Source: Xanthomonas hortorum pv. cynarae (GTDB taxonomy: Bacteria > Pseudomonadota > Gammaproteobacteria > Xanthomonadales > Xanthomonadaceae). Taken from it: a DNA stretch of 64,000 nucleotides. How positions within the stretch are numbered: the stretch's first letter is position 1; every line of letters begins with the position of its first letter. This document shows, piece by piece, positions 29,034-37,833 of this stretch. The stretch lies in contig NZ_MDFM01000019.1 in assembly GCF_002939985.1 (NCBI RefSeq), positions 7,362 to 71,361 on the forward strand. Direction: 5' to 3'. The notes below the pieces were generated by a model. The model saw nothing but the letters and a program-made list of their open reading frames with translations, did no database searches and was not told where the DNA came from. The position numbers and the translations under genes were made by a program.

Positions 29034-30041
29034 ATGCCCGCACCTTCTACACGCCGTTCCCGTCGCGAGGTGCTGCGCATCGCGCTGGCTGCGGGCACGC
29101 TGAGCATGGCAAACCAGCTCGGTGCTGCAATCCGCGGCGGGCAGAAGGATGCAGATTCGTCATCGGATCCGCTCTCGCCAGCGCCGTTCCCGGCCAACGG
29201 CAGCGTGCTGGTCCTGCTCGGCACCAAGGGCGGCCCGACGCCCTCACCGCTGCGCGCGGCAGCCGCCAATGCGTTGGTCATCGACGGGCAGCCCTACCTG
29301 ATCGATTGCGGCAACGGGGTTGCGCAGCAACTGGCCAAAGCCGGCATCCGCCTGCCTACGTTGCGCGATATCTTTCTCACCCATCACCACTCCGATCACA
29401 ACGCCGACCTGCTCAACGTGGTGTGGCTGGCATGGGCAAGCGGGCTGCAGACGCCGGTGCATCTCTACGGACCGCCCGGTATCGCAAGGATGGTGGATGC
29501 GTTTGTCGAGATGAATGCCATCGACATCGATGCGCGCATTCGTGAGGAAGGCCGCCCACCGTTCAAGCAGCTGATCAAGGTGCACGAGTTCGACCAACCC
29601 GGCACGGTGCTGCAGAACGACCAGGTCACCGTCACCGCTACACTGGTGGATCACTACACGCTCAAACCTGCATTTGCGTACCGCTTCGCCGCGCGCGACC
29701 GCACGGTGGTGTTCTCCGGCGACACGCGCTATCTGCCCGCGTTGGCCGAGTTCGCAAAAGACGCCGACATCCTGGTGCACGAGGTGATGTATTTGCCCGC
29801 GCTGGAAAAGATGCTCAAGACCAACGATAACGCGCCGACCTTGCTCGACCATCTGCTCAAGAGCCATTCCACCAGCGAGGAGGTGGGCAAGATCGCTGCA
29901 GCGGCCAACGCAAAGATGCTCCTGCTCAATCACTTCGTCCCCGGTGGCGACCCGGCGATCACCGATGCGATGTGGAGCGAAGGCGCGCGCAAACACTACG
30001 CCGGGCCGATCGTGGTCGGCAAGGATTTGGTGCGGTTGTAG
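29034..30041 (+). CDS. Tat-exported metallo-beta-lactamase-fold hydrolase
   Basis: The 335-residue protein starts with a twin-arginine signal (SRREVLRIALAAG), implying export in folded form. The hydrolase domain has the zinc motif THHHSDHN (HxHxDH), a late VFSGDTRYL with the bridging aspartate and a final LLNHFVP histidine. It resembles RNase Z/arylsulfatase-type members of the superfamily, but with a Tat signal it is not an RNA enzyme; the substrate is unknown. AGGAG lies 7 bp before the ATG. It is convergent with the halogenase gene, 31 bp apart. Confidence 0.88.
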   Translation: MPAPSTRRSRREVLRIALAAGTLSMANQLGAAIRGGQKDADSSSDPLSPAPFPANGSVLVLLGTKGGPTPSPLRAAAANALVIDGQPYLIDCGNGVAQQLAKAGIRLPTLRDIFLTHHHSDHNADLLNVVWLAWASGLQTPVHLYGPPGIARMVDAFVEMNAIDIDARIREEGRPPFKQLIKVHEFDQPGTVLQNDQVTVTATLVDHYTLKPAFAYRFAARDRTVVFSGDTRYLPALAEFAKDADILVHEVMYLPALEKMLKTNDNAPTLLDHLLKSHSTSEEVGKIAAAANAKMLLLNHFVPGGDPAITDAMWSEGARKHYAGPIVVGKDLVRL

Positions 30042-30072
30042 CTGGCCAGATGGGCACTACGCCACCACCGGG

Positions 30073-31575
30073 CTACGCAGCCCCCCACGCGCTTGCGCCA
30101 GCTTTGCAGTACGCATCGATAAACGCCTGCTGCGATGGCATCTGTTCCACAGCGCGCTGGATCGGCTGCGCGATGCCGTCCAGCAGGCGATGCAGATCGC
30201 GATCGGACACTGCGCGCGCCAGCGGGTGATGCTGCGCAGGGATGAGGCCCTGCCCCATCAATACATGCGTCCAGGAGTCGACGCGAAACAATTCATCGGC
30301 GCCTTGCCAGGCATGCGCACGTTCGCGCCAGGCGCGTAGGCGCAAGGCGAGCGATTCGGGCAGTTCCATCTCACGGCATTGGCGCCATAGCGGTTCGTCG
30401 CGCTGGGTGGCGTGGTAATGCAGGATGATGAAGTCGCGCACGTGTTCCATTTCGGCGCGGCTGATGTCGTTGAACAGTTGCACCTGCGAGGGTGCGATGC
30501 CGTCTGCGGGGAACAAGGTGATCAGGCGCACCACCGCGGCGATGGTGAGATGGATGCTGGTGGATTCCAGCGGTTCGATAAAGCCGCTGGCCAGACCTAG
30601 CGACACCACATTCTTGTTCCAGGCCTTGCGCCGGCGGCCGGTGCGGAACGGCACCAGCCAGGGATCCTTGAGCGCAGGCGCGGCCGCATCGCGCAGCAGC
30701 TTGGCGTGGGCTTCGTCATCGGAGAGATGGCGGCTTGAAAACACCAGGCCGTTGCCGACACGATGCTGCAGCGGAATATGCCAGCGCCAGCCGGCCTGGT
30801 GCGCGATGGCGCGGGTGTATGGCACCGGCGGACCGGCGGCTTCTGTCTGCACCGCCACCGCGCGGTCGCACGGCAACCAGTGGCTCCAGTCTTCGTAACC
30901 GGTGTGCAACGCCTGCTCGATCAGCAAGCCACGAAAACCGCTGCAATCGATGAACAGATCGCCATCGAGGACCTGCCCGTCTTCCAGCACCAGCGTGGCG
31001 ACGTCCCCGCTGTCCGGTTGCAGGGTCACTTGCTGGATCTTGCCTTCGATGCGCTTGACGCCAAACGCTTCGCTGCGTGCGCGCAGAAACTTGGCATACA
31101 ACGCCGCGTCGAGGTGGTAGGCGTAATTGACCGCAGGCTCGCGCAACAGTGCGAAGCGATCCACGCGCGAGGCCACGGTTTCCAGACAGTAATCGCCGAA
31201 CGTGCCAGGCATGCCACGCCGCTGACTTTCCAGCCATAGATGGTGAAAGGCGCACACCAGCGTGCTTTGCCCGGTGATACCGAACGGATGGATATAGCGC
31301 TCGCCCTGGCGACGCCAATGCTCGAAGAAGATCGACAATTTGAAGGTGCCGGCCACTGCGCGCAGAAACTCCTGCTCGTCGATCTGCAGGAAACGATGAA
31401 AGGTGCGGATCGGCGGCACCGTGGACTCGCCCACGCCCACGGTGCCGATCTGCTCGGACTCGACCAGGGTGATCTCGAGCAGCTCGCGGAACTGGTGCGA
31501 CAGCGCGCAGGCAGCGATCCAGCCGGCAGTGCCGCCACCGACGATAACGACCTTGCGAATCGGGGCCTGGGTCAC
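30073..31575 (-). CDS. Flavin-dependent tryptophan halogenase-family protein
   Basis: The 500-residue FAD enzyme has the nucleotide site GGGTAG (13-18), the halogenase lysine at Lys79 (AGTFKLSIFF, exactly the PrnA position), the GWRWHIP motif (262-268) and the catalytic glutamate region EPLESTS (Glu337). All elements for halogenating an indole or similar ring are present. A separate flavin reductase would be needed and is not adjacent. In xanthomonads such genes sit in TonB-receptor loci with SapC and a cupin, exactly as here. The natural substrate is unknown. It follows the cupin gene by 40 bp. Confidence 0.93.
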   Translation of the reverse strand: MTQAPIRKVVIVGGGTAGWIAACALSHQFRELLEITLVESEQIGTVGVGESTVPPIRTFHRFLQIDEQEFLRAVAGTFKLSIFFEHWRRQGERYIHPFGITGQSTLVCAFHHLWLESQRRGMPGTFGDYCLETVASRVDRFALLREPAVNYAYHLDAALYAKFLRARSEAFGVKRIEGKIQQVTLQPDSGDVATLVLEDGQVLDGDLFIDCSGFRGLLIEQALHTGYEDWSHWLPCDRAVAVQTEAAGPPVPYTRAIAHQAGWRWHIPLQHRVGNGLVFSSRHLSDDEAHAKLLRDAAAPALKDPWLVPFRTGRRRKAWNKNVVSLGLASGFIEPLESTSIHLTIAAVVRLITLFPADGIAPSQVQLFNDISRAEMEHVRDFIILHYHATQRDEPLWRQCREMELPESLALRLRAWRERAHAWQGADELFRVDSWTHVLMGQGLIPAQHHPLARAVSDRDLHRLLDGIAQPIQRAVEQMPSQQAFIDAYCKAGASAWGAA

Positions 31576-31615
31576 TGCGCACTCCTGTGGGATGCATTTA
31601 GGGCGGTATGGACCA

Positions 31616-32644
31616 TCAGCGGTTGAGCTTGCCGATCAGCATCGCGCGCAGCTGTCGCGCGAGGATCGGGTCGATCGGGCCCAACACGTGTCGCGCCTGT
31701 TCGGGCAGGTGTTCGCCAGCACGCTCGGCGGGACCGAAGACGTAGTAATCGAACAAGGCGCGCCAGGCGTCTTTTTCGGACGCGGGCCGGTCGCGAATCG
31801 CCCATAGCGCGTGATACAGCGCAGGCATCGGCGCCGGCAACTGCGCGGGTGCGCTGCTCCACCAGTAGTTGACCAGCACATTGAACGGCTGCAGCGATTG
31901 CACGTGATGCCACCACATGCTGGGAATGAACAACGCATCGCCGGGTTCCAGCACGGTGGTACGCGCATGCGCCAGCGCAGCGGCAAATCGCGGATAACGC
32001 TGCAGATCCGGGTTGGCGATATCCACCATGCTCACCACCTGCCCGCCCGGCGTGGGATCCAGCGGACCGGGATACAGGTTGGCCACCTGCTCCGGCGGAA
32101 ACAGCGTAAAGCGGCGCTGCCCCACTGCGCAGCACGCCAGGTTGTTGGGCGCATCGTAATGACACGAAGCGATGACGCGATTGCCGATCCAGATGCTGGG
32201 CTGTACGGCGATGCCGCCGGCGGCGAAATCAAGATCGTTGCTTGCACGCAGGCCGGGCAGGTGGTCGTCGACCGGCAACGACGCCAGATAGTACGTGGGC
32301 GGCTGCGGGTCATCGCGATGCGCGGCGATGGCCTCCAGCAAGGAGCTCAGCGTGCCACGCTGCACATCGAAATTCAGCGCACTGCAGTCGTCGGTGTAAA
32401 ACGGCCGGCTGGCGATTTCCGGGCCGCCATGGGAATACTGCAAGGCATGTCCGCTGTCGTGCGCGCGCAGCACCGCCATCGCCTCGTGAGGGCTGCGCAG
32501 CCCGGCCTGCACCAGCGACCAGTCGCGTGCGATGCCACGCACTACCACTGGTTCGGCGGCGGCGCAGAGCGCAGAAAGCGGCAGCGCGTCAGGTCGGCAG
32601 TCTGTACGCTCTGCGATGGGCGCGATTGCGGCAATTGAAGACAT
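31616..32644 (-). CDS. Cupin/JmjC-like 2-oxoglutarate oxygenase-family protein
   Basis: The 342-residue protein has a cupin_8/JmjC core: an iron-site HxD in ASCHYDAPNN, a second histidine in MWWHHVQSL, and the GDALFIPSMWWH turn typical of the family. It would use Fe(II) and 2-oxoglutarate to hydroxylate a protein or small molecule. The start is uncertain: ATG at 32677 overlaps sapC by 8 bp, ATG at 32665 follows its stop, and 32644 is chosen to match where homology begins. It lies between sapC and the halogenase gene in one transcription unit. Confidence 0.85.
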   Translation of the reverse strand: MSSIAAIAPIAERTDCRPDALPLSALCAAAEPVVVRGIARDWSLVQAGLRSPHEAMAVLRAHDSGHALQYSHGGPEIASRPFYTDDCSALNFDVQRGTLSSLLEAIAAHRDDPQPPTYYLASLPVDDHLPGLRASNDLDFAAGGIAVQPSIWIGNRVIASCHYDAPNNLACCAVGQRRFTLFPPEQVANLYPGPLDPTPGGQVVSMVDIANPDLQRYPRFAAALAHARTTVLEPGDALFIPSMWWHHVQSLQPFNVLVNYWWSSAPAQLPAPMPALYHALWAIRDRPASEKDAWRALFDYYVFGPAERAGEHLPEQARHVLGPIDPILARQLRAMLIGKLNR

Positions 32645-32669
32645 GATGGAGGCGCTCACAGCCATGCGC

Positions 32670-33431
32670 TCAGGCATACGCTTCAGCAGCGGGCGCGGCC
32701 TGCGTGTGTTGCAGGCGACGTTGCTTCTCTGCCATCAGCCGACGCACGTTATGTAGCGATGCCAGCATCAAGAATGCGCCTTCCAGATAACCGGCCTGAT
32801 GCAGTTGATGCAGCGCCTGCGCATCGAGCGCGGCAAGCCGCTCGCGGTCGATCGCGAACAGACCTTGCAGATGAGTGGCGTGGTTGGCATCCAGCGTCAC
32901 GTCCAGCTGCACCGGCTGGATCAGGCCCAGCGCATCGAAGGCGGCCGCCATCGCCTGGCCCGCGTCCACGCCGTCGCGAATGCCACGCAGCACACTGATG
33001 ATGTGCTCCAGATACGGGCTATGACCTCCCTGCGGCAGAAACACCGCCTCGCCTTCGTCGCGGCTGACCCGCGGGTGCTCCAGGTCGACATGGATCACCG
33101 GCTCCTGCACCAGGGCACCGTCGATGCGTTGCTCCTGGAAACCGATCAGAAACGGCCCCTTGGCGACGATGCCCGGCAGGTAACTGGCAGTCCAGCGCCC
33201 GTCCTGCAGAAACAGATTCTCGTCCTGTGCAAAGCCCAGCAGCGCCACCGCCTGGTAGCCGCCGGTGGCAGGATCCTTGCGAAAAAACAGCGGGTATTCG
33301 CGTTGCAGCTCGGCGAATTCGGTGACGAAGGCCGGCACCAGGCCGAGCGCGTCGCCGAACTCGGCGCCAAAGCGCAGGATGACGCGGATGTCGTGATGCG
33401 CCACGTTGTTGAGCACTGCGTATCGCGTCAT
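32670..33431 (-). CDS. SapC-like protein
   Basis: The 253-residue protein belongs to the SapC family, named after a Campylobacter S-layer locus. It has no signal peptide or membrane helix and contains typical stretches such as LNNVAHHDIRVI, EYPLFFRKDP and GHSPYLEHI. I start at ATG 33431, with GGAG 8-9 bp upstream; the longer open frame to 33833 is not coding. The biochemical role of the family is not established. Its constant pairing with tryptophan halogenase, cupin and TonB receptor genes suggests one pathway. Confidence 0.87.
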   Translation of the reverse strand: MTRYAVLNNVAHHDIRVILRFGAEFGDALGLVPAFVTEFAELQREYPLFFRKDPATGGYQAVALLGFAQDENLFLQDGRWTASYLPGIVAKGPFLIGFQEQRIDGALVQEPVIHVDLEHPRVSRDEGEAVFLPQGGHSPYLEHIISVLRGIRDGVDAGQAMAAAFDALGLIQPVQLDVTLDANHATHLQGLFAIDRERLAALDAQALHQLHQAGYLEGAFLMLASLHNVRRLMAEKQRRLQHTQAAPAAEAYA

Positions 33432-33879
33432 CTGAAGCTCCAGCAGTGATCCGCGATGGACGACCGCATTGCGGGGATATGAATCGATCATGCGGCGACA
33501 TGCGATGCCTGCTGGTGTCGAGCATTGCCAAAAAGCAGAGAGCCAGCAAGCGGCACAGCAGCATTGGTGGCAGGCCTGCACAACCGGCGTCGCGGCGATG
33601 CCCCGGCCACCATTGTGCTGGCGGCAGTTGCGTGTCGGCGATCGCAGCGGATGCGCCTGGGCATCCAGCCCCGCAGTGCAGTCGCGGCCGCCAGCCGGAT
33701 CAGTGGCCGCGCAGGCATCACGACTTAACTCTCTGCGCGGAGCGGCCAACCAACTCCAATGCGCTGCCGTCGGAGCGCACGAACGGTGCGCTCTGAGCAG
33801 CATGCGCACGGGCATTCCCACCCCGCCGCACACCGCACAACGCGCACCTGAGGTGCGCGCAGCGGCTTGTCAGTCGCTC
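33432..33879. other. Spacer between the TonB receptor and sapC genes
   Basis: This 448-bp gap on the cluster's minus strand has no supported gene. It holds the hairpin behind the receptor gene (33841-33859) and presumably a promoter for sapC, so the receptor and the sapC-cupin-halogenase genes can be expressed at different levels. Confidence 0.45.
33841..33859 (-). terminator. Hairpin behind the TonB receptor gene
   Basis: CGCGCACCT and AGGTGCGCG are a near-perfect palindrome 21 bp past the receptor stop codon. It lacks a T-run. It probably marks the end of the receptor transcript or attenuates read-through. Confidence 0.45.
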
Positions 33880-36800
33880 TCAAAACGCGTAACGCACACC
33901 CAGCGTGTAACGCGGTTGCTGGTCGATCAGGCGGATCATCTGCTTGTCAGAACGCCCATGCCAACGCACGTCTTCACCGGTCAGGTTGATCGCCTCAAAG
34001 CCCACCGACAGCTGCTTGCTGAAGCTGTAGCTCACGCTCAGGTCCCACTGCTGGTAGGCCTCGACGTAGTAAGGATTGCGGTTGGCGCCATCCTGGTTTG
34101 CCGCGATCAGATACTCGTCGCGCCAGTTCCAGGCCAGACGTGCGCTCCAACCGTACTTTTCGTACATCAGCATGGCGTTGGCGGTGTCGCTCAAACCGAG
34201 CAGTGCGAACTGGTCGCGATCGATCACAGTGTTGTCGAAGCCCACATCGCCTTCGACGATGGTGTAGTTGGCGTAGATACCGAAGCCAGTGGTGTCGAAG
34301 AAGTACTGCCCGCCCAGTTCCCAACCATGGATGTTGGCCTTGTTCTGGTTGACCGGCCGCGACACATCGAACTGATACAGCGGGTCGGAGGCATTGCCAA
34401 CGATGTCGTAGGCATTCTCCAGGGCCAGGCTCTGCGCGGAACTGCCGTTATAGGCGGCCAATCCACCGGTGGCCGCGGCGTTGCGCAACAACGCCATCGC
34501 CGCGAACAGCGAGGTGTCGTTGGCCGAGCAGGCGCCCGCAACGTCGTTGCCGGAGGCGCCAACCTGCGCAGCGCAGGCACCGCTCTGCAGGAAGGCCAGG
34601 GCCGATTGCGCATCCGGCCCCGAGGTGGGATCGGTCAGCCCATACAGCGATTCGCGCGACACCGTGTTGCCGATGAAGTTGCTGACGCGCTTGTTCCAGA
34701 ATGTGGCAGACACATAGCTGGCGTCGGCGAAATACCATTCCAGCGCCAGATCCAGGTTGTCCGATTCCAACGGATCCAGCGTCGGGCTCTGCGAGCTGCC
34801 GGAGGCACGGGTGGAGGGGTTGATCAGGATCGAACCGCTCGGTGTATTCGGCGTCGGGCCGGCGATCAGATTGTTGTAGGGCGCACGCGCAATGGTCTGG
34901 CCAAACGAAGCGCGTCCTTTCAGCTGATCGGTGATGTCGATGCTGAAGTCGAGATTGGGCAGGATGTAGTTGTAGCTGGTCTTTTCGCTGAAGGGCTGCA
35001 GCTCGGTGGAGCGCAACAGCTGGAAGTCGTTGTTGGCCTGCCAGAGCAACGCAGTGGGCGTGGCCACCTGCGAGGTGGATTCCACATCGGTGCGCTCGTA
35101 ACGCAAGCCCAGCCGTGTGTTGGTGGTCATGCCGGAGATATCGCCCTTCAGTTCAAGCTGCACGTAGGCGGCGCGGGTCTTCTCTTCCACTTGATTGTCG
35201 GCGCTGTAGTTCGGGTTGTAACGGGTGGTGGCGCCGTACTGGCTGCCACCCCACAGGGCCAGCTGATCGGCATCGCCGCGCCAGGCATTGGGCGCCGCAC
35301 CGTTGGCGTTGAAATCCTTGAACATGCCGGTGATGCTCACCGGCCGCAGCAACGCCTGCATACCGGGCTCGTTGCCGGCATTGGCCACACTCCAGTCGCC
35401 AAGCGTGGAGTTGGTGTCGCTGGTGAGCCGGTTCATGGTGGTGTTGGCGCTGCTCACGCCGAACTGAAAGCGGCCGTCGTCGAAGTCGAAGGTGCCATCC
35501 ATGCGCCCTTCCTTGATCTCGGTCACCTGCGATTGATAGTAGATGCGCAGCACCTGCGAGCCGAGCTCGGCGGGGGTGAAGTCCGGATTGACCACGCCGT
35601 TGGTGCCAGCCAGGGAATCGGCAGCGGTGGGATACCAGGTGCGTGCGCCGATCGGCAAGGAATTGTTGAACGACAACTCCTGCCCCCATTGACCGCCGCA
35701 GGACGGGCCGTTGACGCAGTTGTTGGTGCCGGCGAAGCTGAAGTAGGTGGCACTGCCGCCGGTGACCGGGTCGTTGGGCATGCTCTTGGTTTTCGAGTTA
35801 TGCGCATCGAACGACAACTGAAAGCGGTCGCTCACCTGCCAATCGGCATTGAAGCCGAGCGAGCCGAGCGTGTACTTCTGCTCGTTGCGCTGCTGCTCCA
35901 TGCCGAAGTCCTTGGCACCGTTGGGCACATCGCGCAGATAGATCGGCGTTGCCACCGCCTGGCCGGTATCGAAGGTCAGATCGGTAAAGCTGTTGGCGCG
36001 TTGCAACCAGATGCCCTGCTCGCCGCGTTCTTCGCGGATCTCGTTGGACGAATAGGTGTAATCCAGGGTCAAGGTCAGGCTGTCGCTGGGTGCGAACTGC
36101 ACCACTGCCTGGCCGTTGGTGCGCTCGCGCTGGAAGTCGGCGAATGCATAACGCAGGTCGTTGGGCATGCCGTACAACTGGCCGATCGCCGGTGCGTTGG
36201 TCACCACCGCATCCGGGCGCAGCGCCGGGTCGGTCCCGGTCCAGCGCTGGATGTTCCAGGTGTTTTCGGTGGCCTGCACCGAGCCGCCATGGCGCTTCTG
36301 GTAACTGCCGCTCAAGCCGATCCCGAAGGTCTTGTCGGGATTGGTATAGCTGAAAATACCCGACACTTCCGGGGTGAGCGAATCGCCGAACGGCTGCGAA
36401 CGGTCGGACACCATCTTGGCGCCGGCATTGGCCACCACACCCTCATGATTGAACGGCTTGTCGGTCTGGATATTGATGGTGGCGCCGATACCGCCGCTGG
36501 GCGCGGTGGCGCGGCTGGTCTTGTAGACCTCGATCCCGGTGATGGCTTCGGAGGCGAGCTGGGCGAAGTTGAAGGCGCGCGTACCCACATCCACGCCGCC
36601 GATCGGTGTCTGGCCGGGTGCACCGAATGCGTCGGCACCGGGAATCAGCCGGCCGTTGAGCGTGACCGTATTGAACTGCGGGCCGAAGCCGCGCGCGGTG
36701 ACCTGCGCGCCTTCGCCATCGCGACGTTCGATCGAGATACCGGTGATGCGTTGCAACGACTCGGCCAGGTTGGTGTCGGGAAATTTGCCGATGTCTTCGG

Positions 36801-37038
36801 CACTGATCGCATCCACCACACCGGCGGCATCGCGCTTGATGCCCATCGATTGATCCAGGCTGCTGCGAATGCCGGTGACGTTGACCGCATCGAGCGTGGT
36901 GGTGGTTTGCGCGCTGGATTGCGGCGGCGGCACTGGCGGCGCGGGAACGTCCTGCGCAAAGGCCGGATTGATGACCAACAGGCCACCGACGAAGGTAAAC
37001 ATGGCCTTGGAATTGAAATTGCTCAACGTACGACGCAT
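33880..37038 (-). CDS. TonB-dependent outer membrane receptor
   Basis: The 1052-residue receptor starts at ATG 37038 (GAGGAT upstream). It has a signal peptide (about 1-28, ending NPAFA), a Pro/Gln-rich linker, a TonB-box-like LDAVNVTG, the plug domain (about 55-190, with ARGFGPQFNTVTLNG) and a large beta-barrel ending in LGVRYAF with the terminal aromatic residue. It belongs to the large Xanthomonas/Caulobacter group of TonB receptors, many of which take up plant carbohydrates. Its linkage to sapC, cupin and halogenase suggests uptake or handling of the same compound. Confidence 0.95.
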   Translation of the reverse strand: MRRTLSNFNSKAMFTFVGGLLVINPAFAQDVPAPPVPPPQSSAQTTTTLDAVNVTGIRSSLDQSMGIKRDAAGVVDAISAEDIGKFPDTNLAESLQRITGISIERRDGEGAQVTARGFGPQFNTVTLNGRLIPGADAFGAPGQTPIGGVDVGTRAFNFAQLASEAITGIEVYKTSRATAPSGGIGATINIQTDKPFNHEGVVANAGAKMVSDRSQPFGDSLTPEVSGIFSYTNPDKTFGIGLSGSYQKRHGGSVQATENTWNIQRWTGTDPALRPDAVVTNAPAIGQLYGMPNDLRYAFADFQRERTNGQAVVQFAPSDSLTLTLDYTYSSNEIREERGEQGIWLQRANSFTDLTFDTGQAVATPIYLRDVPNGAKDFGMEQQRNEQKYTLGSLGFNADWQVSDRFQLSFDAHNSKTKSMPNDPVTGGSATYFSFAGTNNCVNGPSCGGQWGQELSFNNSLPIGARTWYPTAADSLAGTNGVVNPDFTPAELGSQVLRIYYQSQVTEIKEGRMDGTFDFDDGRFQFGVSSANTTMNRLTSDTNSTLGDWSVANAGNEPGMQALLRPVSITGMFKDFNANGAAPNAWRGDADQLALWGGSQYGATTRYNPNYSADNQVEEKTRAAYVQLELKGDISGMTTNTRLGLRYERTDVESTSQVATPTALLWQANNDFQLLRSTELQPFSEKTSYNYILPNLDFSIDITDQLKGRASFGQTIARAPYNNLIAGPTPNTPSGSILINPSTRASGSSQSPTLDPLESDNLDLALEWYFADASYVSATFWNKRVSNFIGNTVSRESLYGLTDPTSGPDAQSALAFLQSGACAAQVGASGNDVAGACSANDTSLFAAMALLRNAAATGGLAAYNGSSAQSLALENAYDIVGNASDPLYQFDVSRPVNQNKANIHGWELGGQYFFDTTGFGIYANYTIVEGDVGFDNTVIDRDQFALLGLSDTANAMLMYEKYGWSARLAWNWRDEYLIAANQDGANRNPYYVEAYQQWDLSVSYSFSKQLSVGFEAINLTGEDVRWHGRSDKQMIRLIDQQPRYTLGVRYAF

Positions 37039-37833
37039 CGATCTATCCTCGGGTCTGGAGTCCAACACCCACGGCCGTAGTCGCAGAATGCGACGCGGCG
37101 ACTGTCTGGCCACGCGCCTTGCACGGCACGCGACATACCTTCCGTTGCAGAACGTCATCTGATCCACCGCATCGAACCAACGGCGGATCCCCCTGATGCC
37201 AACCGTGCGCGTGCCACGTCCATGACGGACGCAGCCTGCGACGATCTGTACAGCACGTGCGACTGCCTTCCCTACCCTTGGATATATTGCCGCCGCAGCC
37301 CCTGTGCGCCACGGCGTTCAATCGGCTGCTACCGCTCCATCAAGCGTGATAGCGCTACCACGCGGCGCAGACTAGTCATGCGTGTCGGTGCTTGTCACCC
37401 TGCGTTGCAACAAACATGCGGTGACACATCCAGACACTCAACAACACGCGCGCTTGAGCCCGTACGGCATACGCAGACCTGCCGTGGCTGTAAGCGTTAT
37501 CAGCAGCGACTGCAGTGATTGCGCTCTGGTATTGGCGCTTCACGCCGGGGCGATGATCGCCACAACGCCGCTGTCAGAAGTTGCGCAAATTGTTATTGCG
37601 ATCGCACTACGCAAGCGCGGCACAACGGCACTGTTGACGCTGCAAGGCGACACCATCGCGCAACCATGCGAGCACATCCGCTACAGCAATGCGCGGCTTC
37701 GATGGACATGCAAGCAGATACAAAAAACGGCGCAATCGCTGAAATCGATTGCGCCGTTTTTCGGTACGCATCTGTCGTGTGCTGCACATCGCTCATCCGC
37801 GCCATTGCAGCGCGGACGATTGCATCGGCGCCG
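37039..37833. other. Large intergenic region between the receptor and M1 peptidase genes
   Basis: This 795-bp region has no supported gene. Its left end should carry the receptor promoter; its right end holds the M1 peptidase terminator at 37722-37761. The middle (37370-37700) is less GC-rich than the coding DNA, but I saw no repeat, RNA gene or palindrome in it that I can defend. Confidence 0.45.
37722..37761 (-). terminator. Rho-independent terminator, bidirectional shape
   Basis: AAAAACGGCGCAATCG and CGATTGCGCCGTTTTT form a 16-bp stem with a 7-base loop and T-runs on both strands. It lies 73 bp past the M1 peptidase stop and would end that transcript. Confidence 0.9.

Noticed and set aside
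33469-37080. Plus-strand open frame of 1203 codons
   Set aside because: It lies antisense to the TonB receptor; the high GC content leaves the opposite strand open, and the translation is rich in Arg/Gly/His with no domain.
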